From Allium sativum (lineage: Eukaryota; Streptophyta; Magnoliopsida; Asparagales; Amaryllidaceae), in assembly GCA_030737875.1 (NCBI GenBank), contig CM060922.1, positions 323,549,956 through 323,613,955 of the forward strand: a DNA stretch of 64,000 nucleotides, read 5' to 3'. Shown piece after piece: positions 10,431 through 21,424 of the stretch. The position numbers and the translations under genes were made by a program. Position 1 is the first letter of the stretch. Each line of letters begins with the position of its first letter. The notes beneath the pieces are model-generated. The model searched no databases, was not told the DNA's origin, and was given only the letters and a program-made list of their open reading frames with translations.

Positions 10431-11279
10431 GAAGGTGTGGTCGTAGCCCATTCAAATCGACCAGATGTGATTATATCCCAGAAATCAATTAAGTCTCATT
10501 GTACTCCAAAAATAGGCGTGGTGCACCTCAAGATTTTGAAATTGAGGGCTGTAAATTTAGAGATAACAAACATTTAGTGATTACTTGTTTAGTGATTGTT
10601 AGAGACATGTGATATTTTAATCAAAATGGGGTGTTGAATTTGTTGATTCAAGCATTTTTTAAAGAGGAATGTAATCAATTAATTAATTAGTTAATCAATT
10701 AATTTATTTGATTGCTTGATTTGATTTTATCATAAAAGGAAAGAAATATATAGTTATATTCTGGAGATATTTTGAAGGGGTAAGTTGGATTTTCCTAGGT
10801 CTTATATTCTCCTATATATGCAGCCTTCTTGGTTAGATCAAAACAATCCGACACCATGTGAGATAACTGGAGTGGTTGTAAGTATCCAGGGCTTGTGCCC
10901 TGGAGAGGAAGATGTAAAAATTAGGGATGAGAGCAGTTATTCCTATTTACAATTGATAGACGCAATTGTTGCCTCCAGGTTGATTCAAGGGTTGTTCGTC
11001 GTTCTTCATTGCTCTTCTTCTCTAACAATATATGCAGTCATCTGGATATTCTGTCCATTTCCCAATAAGGTTATTGGTTCAATCATGGTTTGTTTGTTTT
11101 GGCTTTATAGCATTGAGTGTAAACAAAATTTTAGTGAACCAATAAAGAGGTTGGTTGGGTGGAATATTTGTGTATTGCTATTATTTATGATCTATTGTGT
11201 TGTTATTTTCAATCAAATTCATCTTCAAGTGATTGGACGAAAAATATCCTATTTTGGTGTTCTGTCATTTCTGCTGCGC
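10431..11279. other. Spacer, no gene recognised
   Basis: AT-rich DNA. A long open frame 10785-11486 exists but runs into the TRIM and has no domain, so I do not treat it as a gene. ATTAATTAATTAGTTAATCAATTAATT near 10676-10705 is a low-complexity run. Confidence 0.5.
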
Positions 11280-11392
11280 ACAAAGTCTTATCCTACGTTG
11301 AGCAATTTGTGTCTTGTTTCCTGTGTATTGAGACCGTTGTTTCCGTTACCAATTGGTTTTATAACACTTTTTTGGTTCTCTAGTTTTCTACA
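11280..11392 (+). repeat. TRIM LTR 1 (diverged)
   Basis: Aligns to LTR 2 from GTCTTATCCTACGTTGAG onward and ends TTTTCTACA. Its first bases are too diverged to place the start exactly. Confidence 0.75.
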
Positions 11393-11464
11393 TGGTATCG
11401 GAGCGGTTTCAACTCTTGTGGCTTGGGCACGTCTTGGCCAGTGGTGTCACAAGTGCAGGGATGG

Positions 11465-11584
11465 TGTTAGTCTTGTCCCACATTGAACAATTATTGTCAT
11501 GTTTCGTGCATTTATACTGTGAGACCATTTCTCCTATTACCAATTGGTTTTAGGAACACTTATTTGGTTCTCTAGTATTCTACA
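11465..11584 (+). repeat. TRIM LTR 2
   Basis: 120 bp, TGTTAG...TCTACA, shared between the two tandem units. Confidence 0.85.
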
Positions 11585-11658
11585 TGGTATCAGAGCTTGG
11601 TTTTGTATCGTGTGGCATGGGCATGTCTTGGCCAGTGATGTCACAAGTGCAGGGGTGA

Positions 11659-11778
11659 TGTTAGTCTTGTCCCACATTGAGAAATTTGTCTCATGTTTCC
11701 TGTATATATACTATGAGGCCATTGTTTCTATTACCAATTGATTTTAGGAACATTTGTTTGGTTCTTTAGTTTTCTACA
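11659..11778 (+). repeat. TRIM LTR 3
   Basis: 120 bp, the same length as LTR 2, with scattered substitutions. Confidence 0.85.
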
Positions 11779-11949
11779 TTGGGTTCCCTCAGGTATTGCC
11801 GCCTCCTCTCCGTCTTATAGAAGCAATGTTTTTCCTAGTAATGTCCTTGAAAATCGAAATTGAGTTGGTGTGTGGTTTTCTCTATTTGAAAAGGCCCAAT
11901 AATGCAGGCTCTTCCATCCCTTAATAATACGATACTGATTTTATTGATC

Positions 11950-12780
11950 ATCCTATCCCTCGTTTTATGGAAATTAATGAGGTTGGTATTGTAGTTAGGG
12001 AGGAAATTTTAATTGGTTTCTTTTCAGATAATGCTCCTTACTGCTATATTGTGAAAAAGTAGGTCCTTAAGCTGTAGAAATTGTAGTGTCTAATTTCTGT
12101 TAGGTATAACAACCCGATGTATATAAAAAAAATTAACTCATAGGGGAGATCCAATGTTTAGAAATGGACTTTATTATAATTGGAGATAAAGTGTTTATTG
12201 TTACCGAATGGAGTTCATTTACCGACACTGCCCTCACGCAACTTTTACCTTTTTTTTCTTTCTGAGCTCATATTTCTAGCATTCCCTTTGTTTTCCAATC
12301 CCTTGAGGGAATAAATTGGATTGTCAGCCACATTGGCCAACTTATCTATTTTGATATTTTCACTAAGCATACGCATCTTCCTCACTTCACAAAGGCTCTT
12401 ATAGAAATTACTCCATGTAAAAAACTTCCTACTTGTATTCTAGTTTCCCTGGCCTATTATAGGACTACCTACATAGATATCTCATATTAGTGAAACTCTT
12501 CCTTTTGTGATCATTTCCATTCTTTTGGCCATAGTTTCCCCTCTTTTCGTTTAGTTGGTTCCATACCAGATGAGCTTCCTCCTAAGATTCCCTACCCTAA
12601 GGCTCCATCCAAGTGGTGGAGGATCAAGGCACATGTCGCCCTCCCTTTCGACCCTGCTTCTCTATCTTGTCCTACCTTTCCCATTTGCCCCCTCCCCCGG
12701 CCTAACATTCCCCTAGTTGTTCACCTATAGTTGTTCCTTCTCCTTTTGATCCATCCCACCCCCTTGATTTTTGAATTGTT
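11950..12780 (+). pseudogene. LINE ORF1-like (DUF4283/zinc-knuckle) relic
   Basis: The plus-strand frame around 12290-12480 reads SLEGINWIVSHIGQLIYFD and then HTHLPHFTKALIEITPCKKL. This is the pattern of plant L1 ORF1 or DUF4283 proteins, in which a 'glycine-(I/L)-x-x-I-a-s-x-i-G-x-P-l' block is followed by 'rl-s-fARv-c-v-E-i'. A degraded C-x2-C-x-x-FGHS-like knuckle follows (12505-12530). Upstream (11960-12250) the frame is broken by several stops but keeps fragments such as TEWSSFTDTALTQLLP. A proline-rich tail ends near 12730. The endonuclease/RT ORF2 is not found. Family assignment is by pattern memory and should be checked by profile search. Confidence 0.5.
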
Positions 12781-13000
12781 CCTTCTTCATGTGTTTCCCG
12801 GATCACATTGCTTAAGAAGAATTTTTTTTTCAATGTTATCATTTGTATCCTCCTAGTGTGGAGGACATTGCTTTAGAGCCTGTAGAAAACTTAGTCGAAG
12901 ATACTTGACTAACCTTAAGAGGGTCGATACTCAGTCCCATAAGGATACAAGTTTGTGCTACCATTCAAATCAGGAATCTTCTCTATGTGGTCTTTGACGA

Positions 13001-13078
13001 TGTGAATGACGAATGAGAATTATATTATTGACCGATGAATGTGAATGATGAATGAGAATTATATTATTGACCAATGGA
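13001..13078. repeat. Two-copy 39-bp tandem duplication
   Basis: TGTGAATGA(C/T)GAATGAGAA... occurs at 13001-13039 and again at 13040-13078 with three substitutions. No gene context. Confidence 0.8.
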
Positions 13079-14820
13079 TGTGAAGCTTAGCCTCTATAAT
13101 AATGGTGAACTAATAAAGTAGAGATCCCGGCTCTATAGACTACGACCGAAAATACGACTTCTGGACAAGTAGACTTGGTTATTGCCCAGACATCATTGGC
13201 TGATTCCACATGCGTGTGGGACTTTATTTTGTTGTTTCTTTGATATTTTCTCTATGGATTTGTTATATTGTTGTCGGTATTTGGCTTTTATTATTTTGTT
13301 TTGGGCCTGGTAAGTTTTTATGCTTATTTATTACATTATATAGTTATCTAGCAAGAATGTTGCCAGTATTGTTTCGACATGGGTATCTCACACCATTATA
13401 CATTTAAACATCGAGTGTTGATATTTTATATAGTTATATTAACAAATATTTTCTCCGTTCTCTAGTTAAATTTCATATTCAAGCCTATACCTATGAATGA
13501 ATTATATGATTCAAAATTTAAACCATTTAAATTCAGTTAACTAATATTTAGTCCATCAAATAAAGCCTAAAATACGATGATTAAATAGTATACCGTAGTC
13601 ACATCCAATGGATTTAAGCTTATTTATTAGGGATAATTATGTAACTTGTTGCATATATATAACTCTATAACCAATCTTATTATTCTCTTTTTATATATAC
13701 TTGTTATGCCATCATATAAATAATTAAGTAGTTGATTTAAAGTATATTAAAATGAAAACACTCTAATGATATGTTATGTGGTAGTAATTACAATATGTTG
13801 TAATCATGAAAAAAATTCACATAAAAGGTGACATATTATTTCATATATCCATAATCAAGATGTTTCAAGTCGGAATATCAACAATATCAGTTGATAATAG
13901 AGTTCTTAACGCTCTCTATATATAGGACAATGGATTTATTATTCATGGTTATTGGAGGCACCAAGGTGTTACCGACTTATAGCTATTGGATAGCTATGGA
14001 ATTACTTACTGGAAAAAAAATATTGATTAATTTAACTAAGGTCAAACAAAAAATCTCAAAGTGATAATGTTACACAATGAGAATATCATGGTACTTCAAT
14101 GAGGATATTCCACTTTGAGATAGTTAAATTGCGGCATGATATCCAATAAGTTTTATAGTTGAATCTAAGTTGAAGCATTAAAAGTGAGACACTTATAAAA
14201 TAGACAATTCATCTTCTCAATCACACAAAGTCGGTGTCATGATTGACTATAGTCAACTCAGATTGTATAACCAGAGCAATATGATTAGTAGTAATTGTTA
14301 TTCCTGAATAAGGCGTTCTATGCTTGGACTTACAAAGTAAAACATAGGTGATATTGGAATTTTGACCAAGAACAAACTTTGTATGCCCTAATGTGATATA
14401 TTTTTAACTAAAAGAATTAGTGTAAATAACTACTACTACTGAGAACCCTTTTTTTAAAACAATCAATTCAACCAAGATGTAACATCATTAACTATGGTGA
14501 TGTGTGGATGTTAATATTCAAGCTATTTAACATAAATCGCTGACTAAAATTACACATTTGAGTCGCACAACAAGAACGATGGATTTTCTGAATGAATCGC
14601 ACTATGTAACCATTGCAATTTAATTGAATTAATCAATATTATGGAACTAGTAATTATTAATTTTTATTTGAATTTTGAAATACCATTAGCGTTTAGCAGT
14701 GAACATGTATAAAAGTTATTAATGTGCATATCGATACATAATGCCGGTAAAGTATTTAAATTAGATTTAAATAGAACAAATATTTAGTGAATTTTTTTGT
14801 TTGGCTATTAAAATCTATCA
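13079..14820. other. AT-rich spacer, nothing recognised
   Basis: High A+T, many stops in all frames, no terminal repeats found. 13210-13407 is an open frame with hydrophobic composition but no recognisable domain, and I treat it as chance. Confidence 0.5.
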
Positions 14821-15780
14821 AAACAACATGGAGTTCTCTCTCTCTCATCAATTGGGACTAGGTTTTCTCAACCACCACCATCTTCTCATACTAATTTTCA
14901 TCTTTTCTCCCTAACATTCTTCGTTATTTTCTCCACTGCCTAGCTTTTCTCATCGCTGGTCGATTGATCTGTTCCATCCTTTCCACTTCCCTATTTTAAT
15001 TTTTTTCCTACCGCCGGCTTTTTTTTGTTTCACGTACAATATGGCCTCTACATCCTTTTCTTGTCTATCATCTACTATGACCTTTTGCCTACCATTCTCC
15101 ATTCGGTACCTTTGACCTTTATTCCTTTGACCCCTTGTCTGCCTCTTATAAGCGAATTCAATCCACTCCTCACATCTCTCTGCACTATTGAAATCACTAT
15201 GATGTTAGGTTTTGGATCTTGATCGAGTTACTCAACTTTCTTTGGCTCGCATTGGTTATTTTTGGGATTTGGTCGCTGCCAGGTGTGATTTGGTTTGGAA
15301 ATAGTTTGGGGGTTTTTCAGGGCTGGAAGTGAAGCTCTTCTTTCCTATCTTTTGTCGTGGTGGTCTTGGTTGTTACGGTTGGTCCTATAGGAAGTTGGTT
15401 GGGGTTGTCAAATGTTTTGAGAAGGTAAGCTAGTGATTGTTATCGCTTGGCTTTGTGTCATGTCTTATGTCAATGTGTATCAATGGATGTTTACTATGCA
15501 TATGCTTGGTGGTGATTATTTTATCTTATATGTGCATTTGGCAATTTTAGATTTACATTTTTTGTAATCCTTTTGTGTAGCATGTTTTTTGTTCTCACCT
15601 TATGTGATGTATATTCAACGATTGTATTCTATAGTAGCTGATTTATAGTTCTTGTATTTTAGAGTATTTTGTTTGTAATACACCCTGCATAAAGATTTTA
15701 GATTATCCAATGCAGCTGGTTTAGATTTCTCTATATCTAGTGTAGCTTGTCTAGTGGTTAGGAAATCCATTCAACTCATG
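14821..15780. other. Pyrimidine-rich then GT-rich spacer, no gene recognised
   Basis: Begins with CTCTCTCTCTC and a C/T-rich stretch to about 15200, then GGTTTGG-type sequence to about 15440. The composition resembles a 5' untranslated region plus intron, as does 20240-21430, but no supporting exon was found. Confidence 0.35.
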
Positions 15781-15859
15781 TAGAGGGTCGGCCCCAGCAT
15801 TTTTGAGGGTCGGCCCTGTCATTTTTGTTGCCCAAGGTAGCAAGGAAAGTAGATGGGAA

Positions 15860-15970
15860 ATTTTAAAAAAAGATGCCCTGAAAATTTGCAGCGCTGCCCC
15901 ATGGATTCGAACCCAGGTACTTAATTTTCTCAACGAAAATGCTACCGCTCAACCAATATTTCTTGGAATC
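15860..15970 (-). mobile_element. tRNA-derived SINE-like sequence
   Basis: The minus strand has an A-box-like TGGTTGAGCGG (15945-15955) followed 31 bases later by a perfect B box GGTTCGAATCC (15903-15913). This is the spacing of an internal pol III promoter. The acceptor and T stems do not pair properly, so it is not a functional tRNA gene. The 3' part may extend to about 15785, where GGGCCGACCCTC is repeated. The tail and target duplication are not clear, so the boundaries are approximate. Confidence 0.5.
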
Positions 15971-17470
15971 AAGATGACAACTAAATTTATTAATATCAAA
16001 AAATACAACTCTGATACCAACTTCCTTCTCCCTTTGTTGCCCCTCCTTGGTGGGTTCCCTAGGTGGCCTCCTAGCTGGCTTACCCCAAGAGCTGAGCCTG
16101 CTCATGTATTGTAATGCATTTATCACTTATGAAAAGTGGATGGACCACTATAAAAGTGATTTACCTTGCAAAAAAATACTAAGTGTGTTTTAAGTTAATT
16201 AATATGTCTGAAATGTTAATTACCATCAAATTTTATAAGATGTTTGAATACCATTAAAATTTAATAGAGTGTGTATACATAAATTATATACGCGCAAAGC
16301 GATAGACGATATAATAGAACGTTTAAATTAGATTTAAACGATACTAATACTAATGGGGTTTTGGAAATTTTGAGGGGTCACATATCATCATCTGTAGCTA
16401 ATCATGAATGTTGGAATGGGAGATTATTTTGTTGAAATCTAGAAAAGACTTGAAGGAGAAGATTTGAATAATGGAATATGAAAAGTTTATGTTATTCATT
16501 TAAAACGACTATCCCTTCATTTCTTTCATTTTGTATTCTTTTCTTGATAATTCTTTTTCTTTTACGTTTTCTCTCCTATTGTTCAGTGATAATTGTAAAT
16601 TTATCACTGCTCTTATTTATTCATCCATATTGTGTATTTAATTTCGATTTGAATCCCATTATCAAAAATTTACATATAACAAAGTTGTATGATTGTTTTC
16701 TATTTCTTAATGCTAATGCATGGACAATTTATTTTCAAAATAAATTTCATTGATCGACTTTAGTTTTATGTTATATGCATGAGAATTGGTTACATATATT
16801 ATAAGATGTTTTAGAATAAGTCTGGTTGTTATTTACATGAGAACAATAAATAATTCAACTTAAATTTACAAATGTTAAAGAAGACAACTTAAAACTTCTG
16901 ATTTCTTTTGTAGTCTAATAATTGGTCCTAGATTAAGGGTGTTCTGCTTCACTTTACCCTACATCGCTGATGATCGGTTTTCCCATGTGGCTCTCCAACT
17001 AACGATACTCTCATGACAGGTCCATGCCATATTGACCTTGATTGAGCTTTGCTTACGTCCTCTACGTTATGCCAGTTTCATATGTAAAATCATAATGGTA
17101 TTGCTTTTTCTTGCTAAGCATGCTTATCATGCTCAGAGTGAAATGTGACTTCCGGTAGCTTGGGGCTCCAATACTGTGCTTTGCATAGTTATCAATTGAT
17201 AGGATGGCTTGTTGCGCTACTCCATGTAATATATCTTGGGTGAATTGTGCCATCACTCTGCTTGTACAGCCTTGGGCTAGCTTCTGCACTTTGTACAGTT
17301 TGTTTGCTTTGACTGTATGGCATATCTATTTGCCCAATGAAATTTCATATATAATCTCACTTCTACTTTGAAGTATGTAACATTTTATTTAGCTTTCTCC
17401 CTGCCTGGAGAACATGATATAATTTATATAGTAGTCTAGTACAGTAGCTAGTTCCTGAATTGTAATCTTG
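15971..17470. other. AT-rich spacer, nothing recognised
   Basis: No domain-bearing frame and no paired repeats. A short palindrome CGTTTAAATTAGATTTAAACG lies at about 16319-16339. Confidence 0.5.
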
Positions 17471-17480
17471 GTTACATACC

Positions 17481-17533
17481 GTGGACGGTCCACATTAAAT
17501 GCCGTAGGCGATGGACGGTCCACCTTAAAAACC
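17481..17533. repeat. Paired GGACGGTCCAC inverted motifs
   Basis: GTGGAC-G-GTCCAC is a perfect 13-base inverted repeat at 17481-17493. A second copy, ATGGACGGTCCACCTTAAAAACC, lies at 17511-17533. They resemble the repeated GTGGTCCACTTTAAAAACC motif inside element G, 800 bases away, but lie outside G. Confidence 0.7.
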
Positions 17534-17733
17534 GAATTGTTGATTATCAACCAACAATCACCTGTACCCAATTGAATTTTTATTATTATTTATAATAAAA
17601 GGTGTTTGCGGTCACCTTAAGTCATCTTTGCCACAAAAAAAGGACCTAGATTTGATTAATTTATAGTTTGAAGATATGTCGTTTAAATTTCAAACTAATT
17701 GAGTATTTATATATGTATGTATGTATGTATGTG

Positions 17734-18024
17734 TGTTGAGATATTCAGAATGAGTTAATTAGGAATGATATTAATAATTGAGTTAATGTTGGAAATAAAG
17801 ACAAATAAATACTTTACCTTATATTCGGTATTGTATTAAGTGTGATTTATATTGGGTATTATTCAATTAGGCCAAATATTCCCTAGAATATGCTGTACTA
17901 GATTATTCCTCTCTTATATATAAGTAGAAGGATCTCTCTTGTAATAGATATAAAAAATTAATAAAATGTAGTCTGCAATTGTTCATTGCTCTTCTCTCTC
18001 TTCTCTCTGATCTCAATTCTTTCA
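17734..18024 (+). repeat. Element G 5' LTR
   Basis: Starts TGTTGAG and ends TTCA. Contains the TATA-like CTTATATATAAG (17913-17924) about 110 bases before the LTR end. Confidence 0.93.
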
Positions 18025-18036
18025 TGGTATCAGAGC
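18025..18036 (+). other. Primer-binding site, element G (tRNA-iMet)
   Basis: TGGTATCAGAGC begins at the base after the 5' LTR, complementary to the initiator tRNA-Met 3' end. Confidence 0.92.
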
Positions 18037-18055
18037 TGGTCAAAGGAAGGAGAGG

Positions 18056-18056
<1 letters not shown>

Positions 18057-18085
<29 letters not shown>
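18057..18085. repeat. (TA)n microsatellite in element G
   Basis: About 14 TA units followed by an A run and GGGGGAG. Confidence 0.9.
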
Positions 18086-18091
<6 letters not shown>

Positions 18092-18263
18092 AAAAAAGGG
18101 GGAGTCGGCAGTCCCTAAAGCCAGTGCAGCACCGTCGTGTGAAATCTTCAAAGCAAGTTGTCCCTCCGTTGAAGCCAATCACTGCTCCAATCTGAAGCCG
18201 ATCCCTACACCGAATCCCTACAAACCGTCGATCCCACAATCCCAACAAAAATCTCGTACAGAT

Positions 18264-18805
18264 CCAAAACCAAACCAAAACCAAAACCAAAACCAAAAAT
18301 CAAAACCCAAAACCAAAAACCATTGAGTGTGGTCCACTTTAAAAACCATCAAAACCAAACCAAAACCAAACCAAAACCAAAACAAAAAACCATTGAGTGT
18401 GGTCCACTTTAAAAACCATTGAGTGTGGTCCACTTTAAAAACCATCAAAACCAAACCAAAACCAAACCAAAACCAAAACCAAAAACCATTGAGTGTGGTC
18501 CACTTTAAAAACCATTGAGTGTGGTCCACTTTAAAAACCATTGAGTGTGGTCCACTTTAAAAACCATCAAAACCAAACCAAAACCAAACCAAAACCAAAA
18601 CCAAAACCAAAACCAAAACCAAAACCAAAACCAAAAATCAAAACCCAAAACCAAAAACCATTGAGTGTGGTCCACTTTAAAAACCATGAATATTGAGTGT
18701 GGTCCACTTTAAAAACCATTATTGAGTGTGGTCCACTTTAGAAACCATTGAGTGGTTGGACCACTTTAAAAACCAATGAGTGGTTGGTCCACTTTAAAAA
18801 CCATT
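18264..18805. repeat. CCAAAA runs and eleven GTGGTCCACTTT repeats in element G
   Basis: Runs of CCAAAA/CCAAAACC alternate with a 26-base motif containing CATTGAGTGTGGTCCACTTT. Copies begin near 18321, 18391, 18417, 18487, 18513, 18539, 18659, 18690, 18719, 18746 and 18774. Copies at 18391-18417 and 18487-18539 are strict 26-base tandems. The core GTGG-T-CCAC is a small palindrome. The last two copies have an altered core (GTGGTTGGACCAC type). Open frames over this block translate only the repeat and are not genes. Confidence 0.88.
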
Positions 18806-18933
18806 TGTTAAAAGTGAAGAGTTGCTGATGGCGTATGGAAATTTGAAGCTGACTGTCATTTTGTTCGTGATGCAATCCAAGGTGCAATCCAAGATGGGCA
18901 TTTGTGATCCGCATGCTCCATCTTGAGGGGGGG
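18800..18933 (+). pseudogene. pol: Copia RNase H tail and purine tract of element G
   Basis: The only pol left in G. EADCHFVRDAIQ corresponds to the conserved 'ID-CHFVRe-i' strand near the C-terminus of Copia RNase H. After a short deletion/duplication (GCAATCCAAG occurs twice) the frame changes to MGICDPHAPS and a stop, as at the end of Copia polyproteins. The purine tract at 18921-18933 lies directly before the 3' LTR. Confidence 0.7.
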
Positions 18934-19222
18934 TGTTGAGATATTCAGAATGAGTTAATTAGGAATGATATTAATAATTGAGTTAATGTTGGAAATAAAG
19001 ACAAATAAATACTTTACCTTATATTCGGTATTGTATTAAGTGTGATTTATATTGGGTATTATTCAATTAGGCCAAATATTCCCTAGAATATGCTGTACTA
19101 GATTATTCCTCTCTTATATATAAGTAGAAGGATCTCTCTTGTAATAGATATACAAATTATAAAATGTAGTCTGCAATTGTTCATTGCTCTTCTCTCTCTT
19201 CTCTCTGATCTCAATTCTTTCA
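18934..19222 (+). repeat. Element G 3' LTR
   Basis: 289 bp, starts TGTTGAG and ends TTTCA, followed by the duplication ATGTG. Confidence 0.93.
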
Positions 19223-19227
19223 ATGTG

Positions 19228-21424
19228 TGTGTGTGTACGTAGGTATATGTTCCATGATATTTTGAGTTTAAAACATTAATTCAACTACTGTGTGTGTTTT
19301 CTTACTTCTAGGTTTAAAATAGACCTTTATGTAAAACTGCAATTTTTATTTCAAACTTTCATTAATTGAGAATAACTTCAAATTGTTTGCTTTAACTTCA
19401 AAATATGTCACAAAAACAAAATCAATCTTAATGTAAGAAAAAGTGTGTGTGTATGTATACATGCGTATACATGTAAATAATAAATATACACATATAATGA
19501 ATCTTTTTTTCATTATTTTGTACAATAAAGACATATATGGGGAGAGTTTGCCTAGTACATTGTAAATTTCATCACCTAAACATGTATAGATTAACTATGC
19601 AACCATTCTATATATATTTCACTTGCGCTTGCTGTATCTTACATTTAACTTCAATTAAACCCACAATATTTTAAACAAATAAAATAAAAAGTATTCGAAT
19701 CTTTTATATCGTTATTAAAATCCATTTTTTGTTTTATAAACTTAACAAAGAACAAAATATGCCTTTTTTTATTCACCATTTAATCCGCTTCCGATTGACC
19801 TAGTCCCAACAACATTTACAAATCAATAAAATTATTTTTCTACTTTAATACAAGGATATACAAATAACATAAGGGTAACGAGGTTTTTAGGCATAAAGAC
19901 AAAATTTGAGAAACATTCAGACATAAGTACAAGAGGCCAAAAATTTAACCATAAGGAAACTTTTAGTCTAAATCAAGGAATTCAGGGCCCCACCATCCTT
20001 TCTTACTTTACACTAAATAGTGTCCTTTAACCTTTTTTTTTTCTTTTTCTCTTTGTGCCTAAATTTTTCTTTAATTTTGTCATTCACACTATTTAAGGAT
20101 AACATAAATTACATACATCGATAATAATACAAAGTTTAAATTATCATTTTCCTTTATGGTACCATACAATATAGCACCATGTATATTTATATGAAGAAAA
20201 GTGATCCTAGAATAACAAAAAATAAGAGCTACATTTTATCTATTAATGGTGACTGGGCCTATTCCTCTTTCTTCTTTGTTTCTTTCTGCTTCCCTCTTCC
20301 TCTCGCTCTACCCCTCCACTATGTAATTTATCCCTCCCCTATCGTCTCTCTATTCTCCTTATCTCAGCCTAGTTTTAGCCATCGTAGAGATTCTTCTCTC
20401 GAAACCCTAATCTAGGTCTCAACCAAAACTGCTCCTTTTAAGTTAGATCTGGCTTGTCGTACCAAGATATACTCTTGCCTTGTCCAGAACTCTTGGTTCT
20501 CCCTAACCTAACCTCTGCTACAATACACGGTGTTCCCCTCTTCTCTTTACATACTTGGTCATTGACATTTGTTAGCAACCTTTCACGACCCCTACTTTAC
20601 CCCTGCTACTTTGGTCATCTATCTCTGTTGTGCAAAAAACACTGAAAGACATACCATAGTTTCATGGCTAAAGGTTGTAGATTGAAGTTCACTTCGACGT
20701 ATTGGTAGGTTTCGTTAGCGTCATACTGGTGAATATTGTTCTGGGTTGGCTTAGTATTGGTTTGGTTGTAGTTTGTATGCTTTTGTTTGTGTATGGGTTG
20801 TGTTATTTGTAGTGGATGTTCGACTTGTGCTGTGTGGTTTTTATTGTTTTGTTTGTGTCAAGTTTCTTGGTCTTGGTTTAGTGTTTTTGTGTGGGTGAGC
20901 AGATCTATTTTTCTTTGTTTTTGGTTGTTGTATTCGTCGATGGGGTTTGCTATAAGAGTTTGTGATTTCTACATGTTATGGTAGCTTTATTGTATTTAAG
21001 TTTGCTTTGCTTCACCTCTTTACTGTCTCCTCGGCGATTGCCTTGGCAACGAAGGAGCACGTCAGCTACATGCTCGTATTAGGATGTCTTTTGTCACTCA
21101 TTTCAATTTTAGGTGTTACACAGATGTTATGTCCTCTAGTAAGTTCCTTTGTCAGCTTTTACTGCGTGGAAGGTGTGTCTTCATGTGAGAATTCATGTAA
21201 TTGTCTATGTCAAGTTGTTGGTCGTTGTGCTGGTTTGGTTGTAGAAAGTTCTATTCTGCACTATGGCGTATACACCATCAAGATGCTGTTAAGTGAGATT
21301 GGAGTTGTAGTGGATGCTTTTTGTTAGTTGCTTAGGCCTTATGTGATATTTTGTCACCCTGCATGAAGGTCATATAATTTGTTTGTCTTATGCAAGCTGT
21401 TATGTTATGTTGTTATGTAACGCT
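19228..21424. other. Spacer, no gene recognised
   Basis: AT-rich to about 20240, then C/T-rich (20260-20430, including AAACCCTAATCTAGG) and GT-rich to about 21340. Open frames such as 20962-21327 (starting with GTG) show no known motif. Could hold a decayed gene or LINE, but I cannot support one. Confidence 0.4.

Larger units (their letters stand above)
11280..11778 (+). mobile_element. TRIM with three LTRs and two PBS
   Basis: Three copies of a roughly 120-bp sequence, TGTTAGTCTTGTCCCACATTG...TCTACA, at about 11280-11392 (diverged start), 11465-11584 and 11659-11778. Each of the first two is followed at once by an initiator-tRNA-Met PBS (TGGTATCGGAGC at 11393, TGGTATCAGAGC at 11585) and a 72-74 base spacer. 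The pattern LTR-PBS-spacer-LTR-PBS-spacer-LTR is that of a terminal-repeat retrotransposon in miniature that has become tandem by sharing an LTR. It has no coding capacity. Clear target duplications were not seen. Confidence 0.85.
17734..19222 (+). mobile_element. Element G: internally deleted Ty1/Copia element
   Basis: LTRs at 17734-18024 and 18934-19222 (291 and 289 bp) begin TGTTGAGATATTCAG and end TTCTTTCA. A perfect target duplication ATGTG lies at 17729-17733 and 19223-19227. A PBS for initiator tRNA-Met follows LTR 1 (18025-18036) and a purine tract TCTTGAGGGGGGG precedes LTR 2. The 909-base interior lacks gag, protease, integrase and RT. Near its end EADCHFVRDAIQ (about 18847-18882), followed in another frame by MGICDPHAPS, marks the RNase H end typical of Copia pol. 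LTRs are identical apart from one indel cluster near 17951-17965, so insertion is recent. Confidence 0.93.

Noticed and set aside
10785..11486. 233-codon open frame on the plus strand
   Set aside because: Hydrophobic low-information translation that runs through the TRIM LTR and PBS; no domain. Chance frame.
15903..15955. Functional tRNA gene on the minus strand
   Set aside because: B box is perfect but acceptor and T stems do not pair and the anticodon arm is not formed.
15803..16114. 103-codon plus-strand frame over the SINE-like region
   Set aside because: Antisense of a pol III-type sequence, and crossed by an equally long minus-strand frame. No motif.
16319..16339. Short AT-rich palindrome as operator or terminator
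   Set aside because: Isolated, in AT-rich DNA where such palindromes are common, with no gene beside it.
18218..18687. Open frames on the minus strand with FWFWFG and DHTQWFLKW repeats
   Set aside because: Translation of CCAAAA and GTGGTCCACTTT repeats in element G, not a protein.
20962..21327. 121-codon plus-strand frame
   Set aside because: Starts with GTG, Cys/Ser/Leu-rich without recognisable domain, in a GT-rich spacer. Insufficient evidence.
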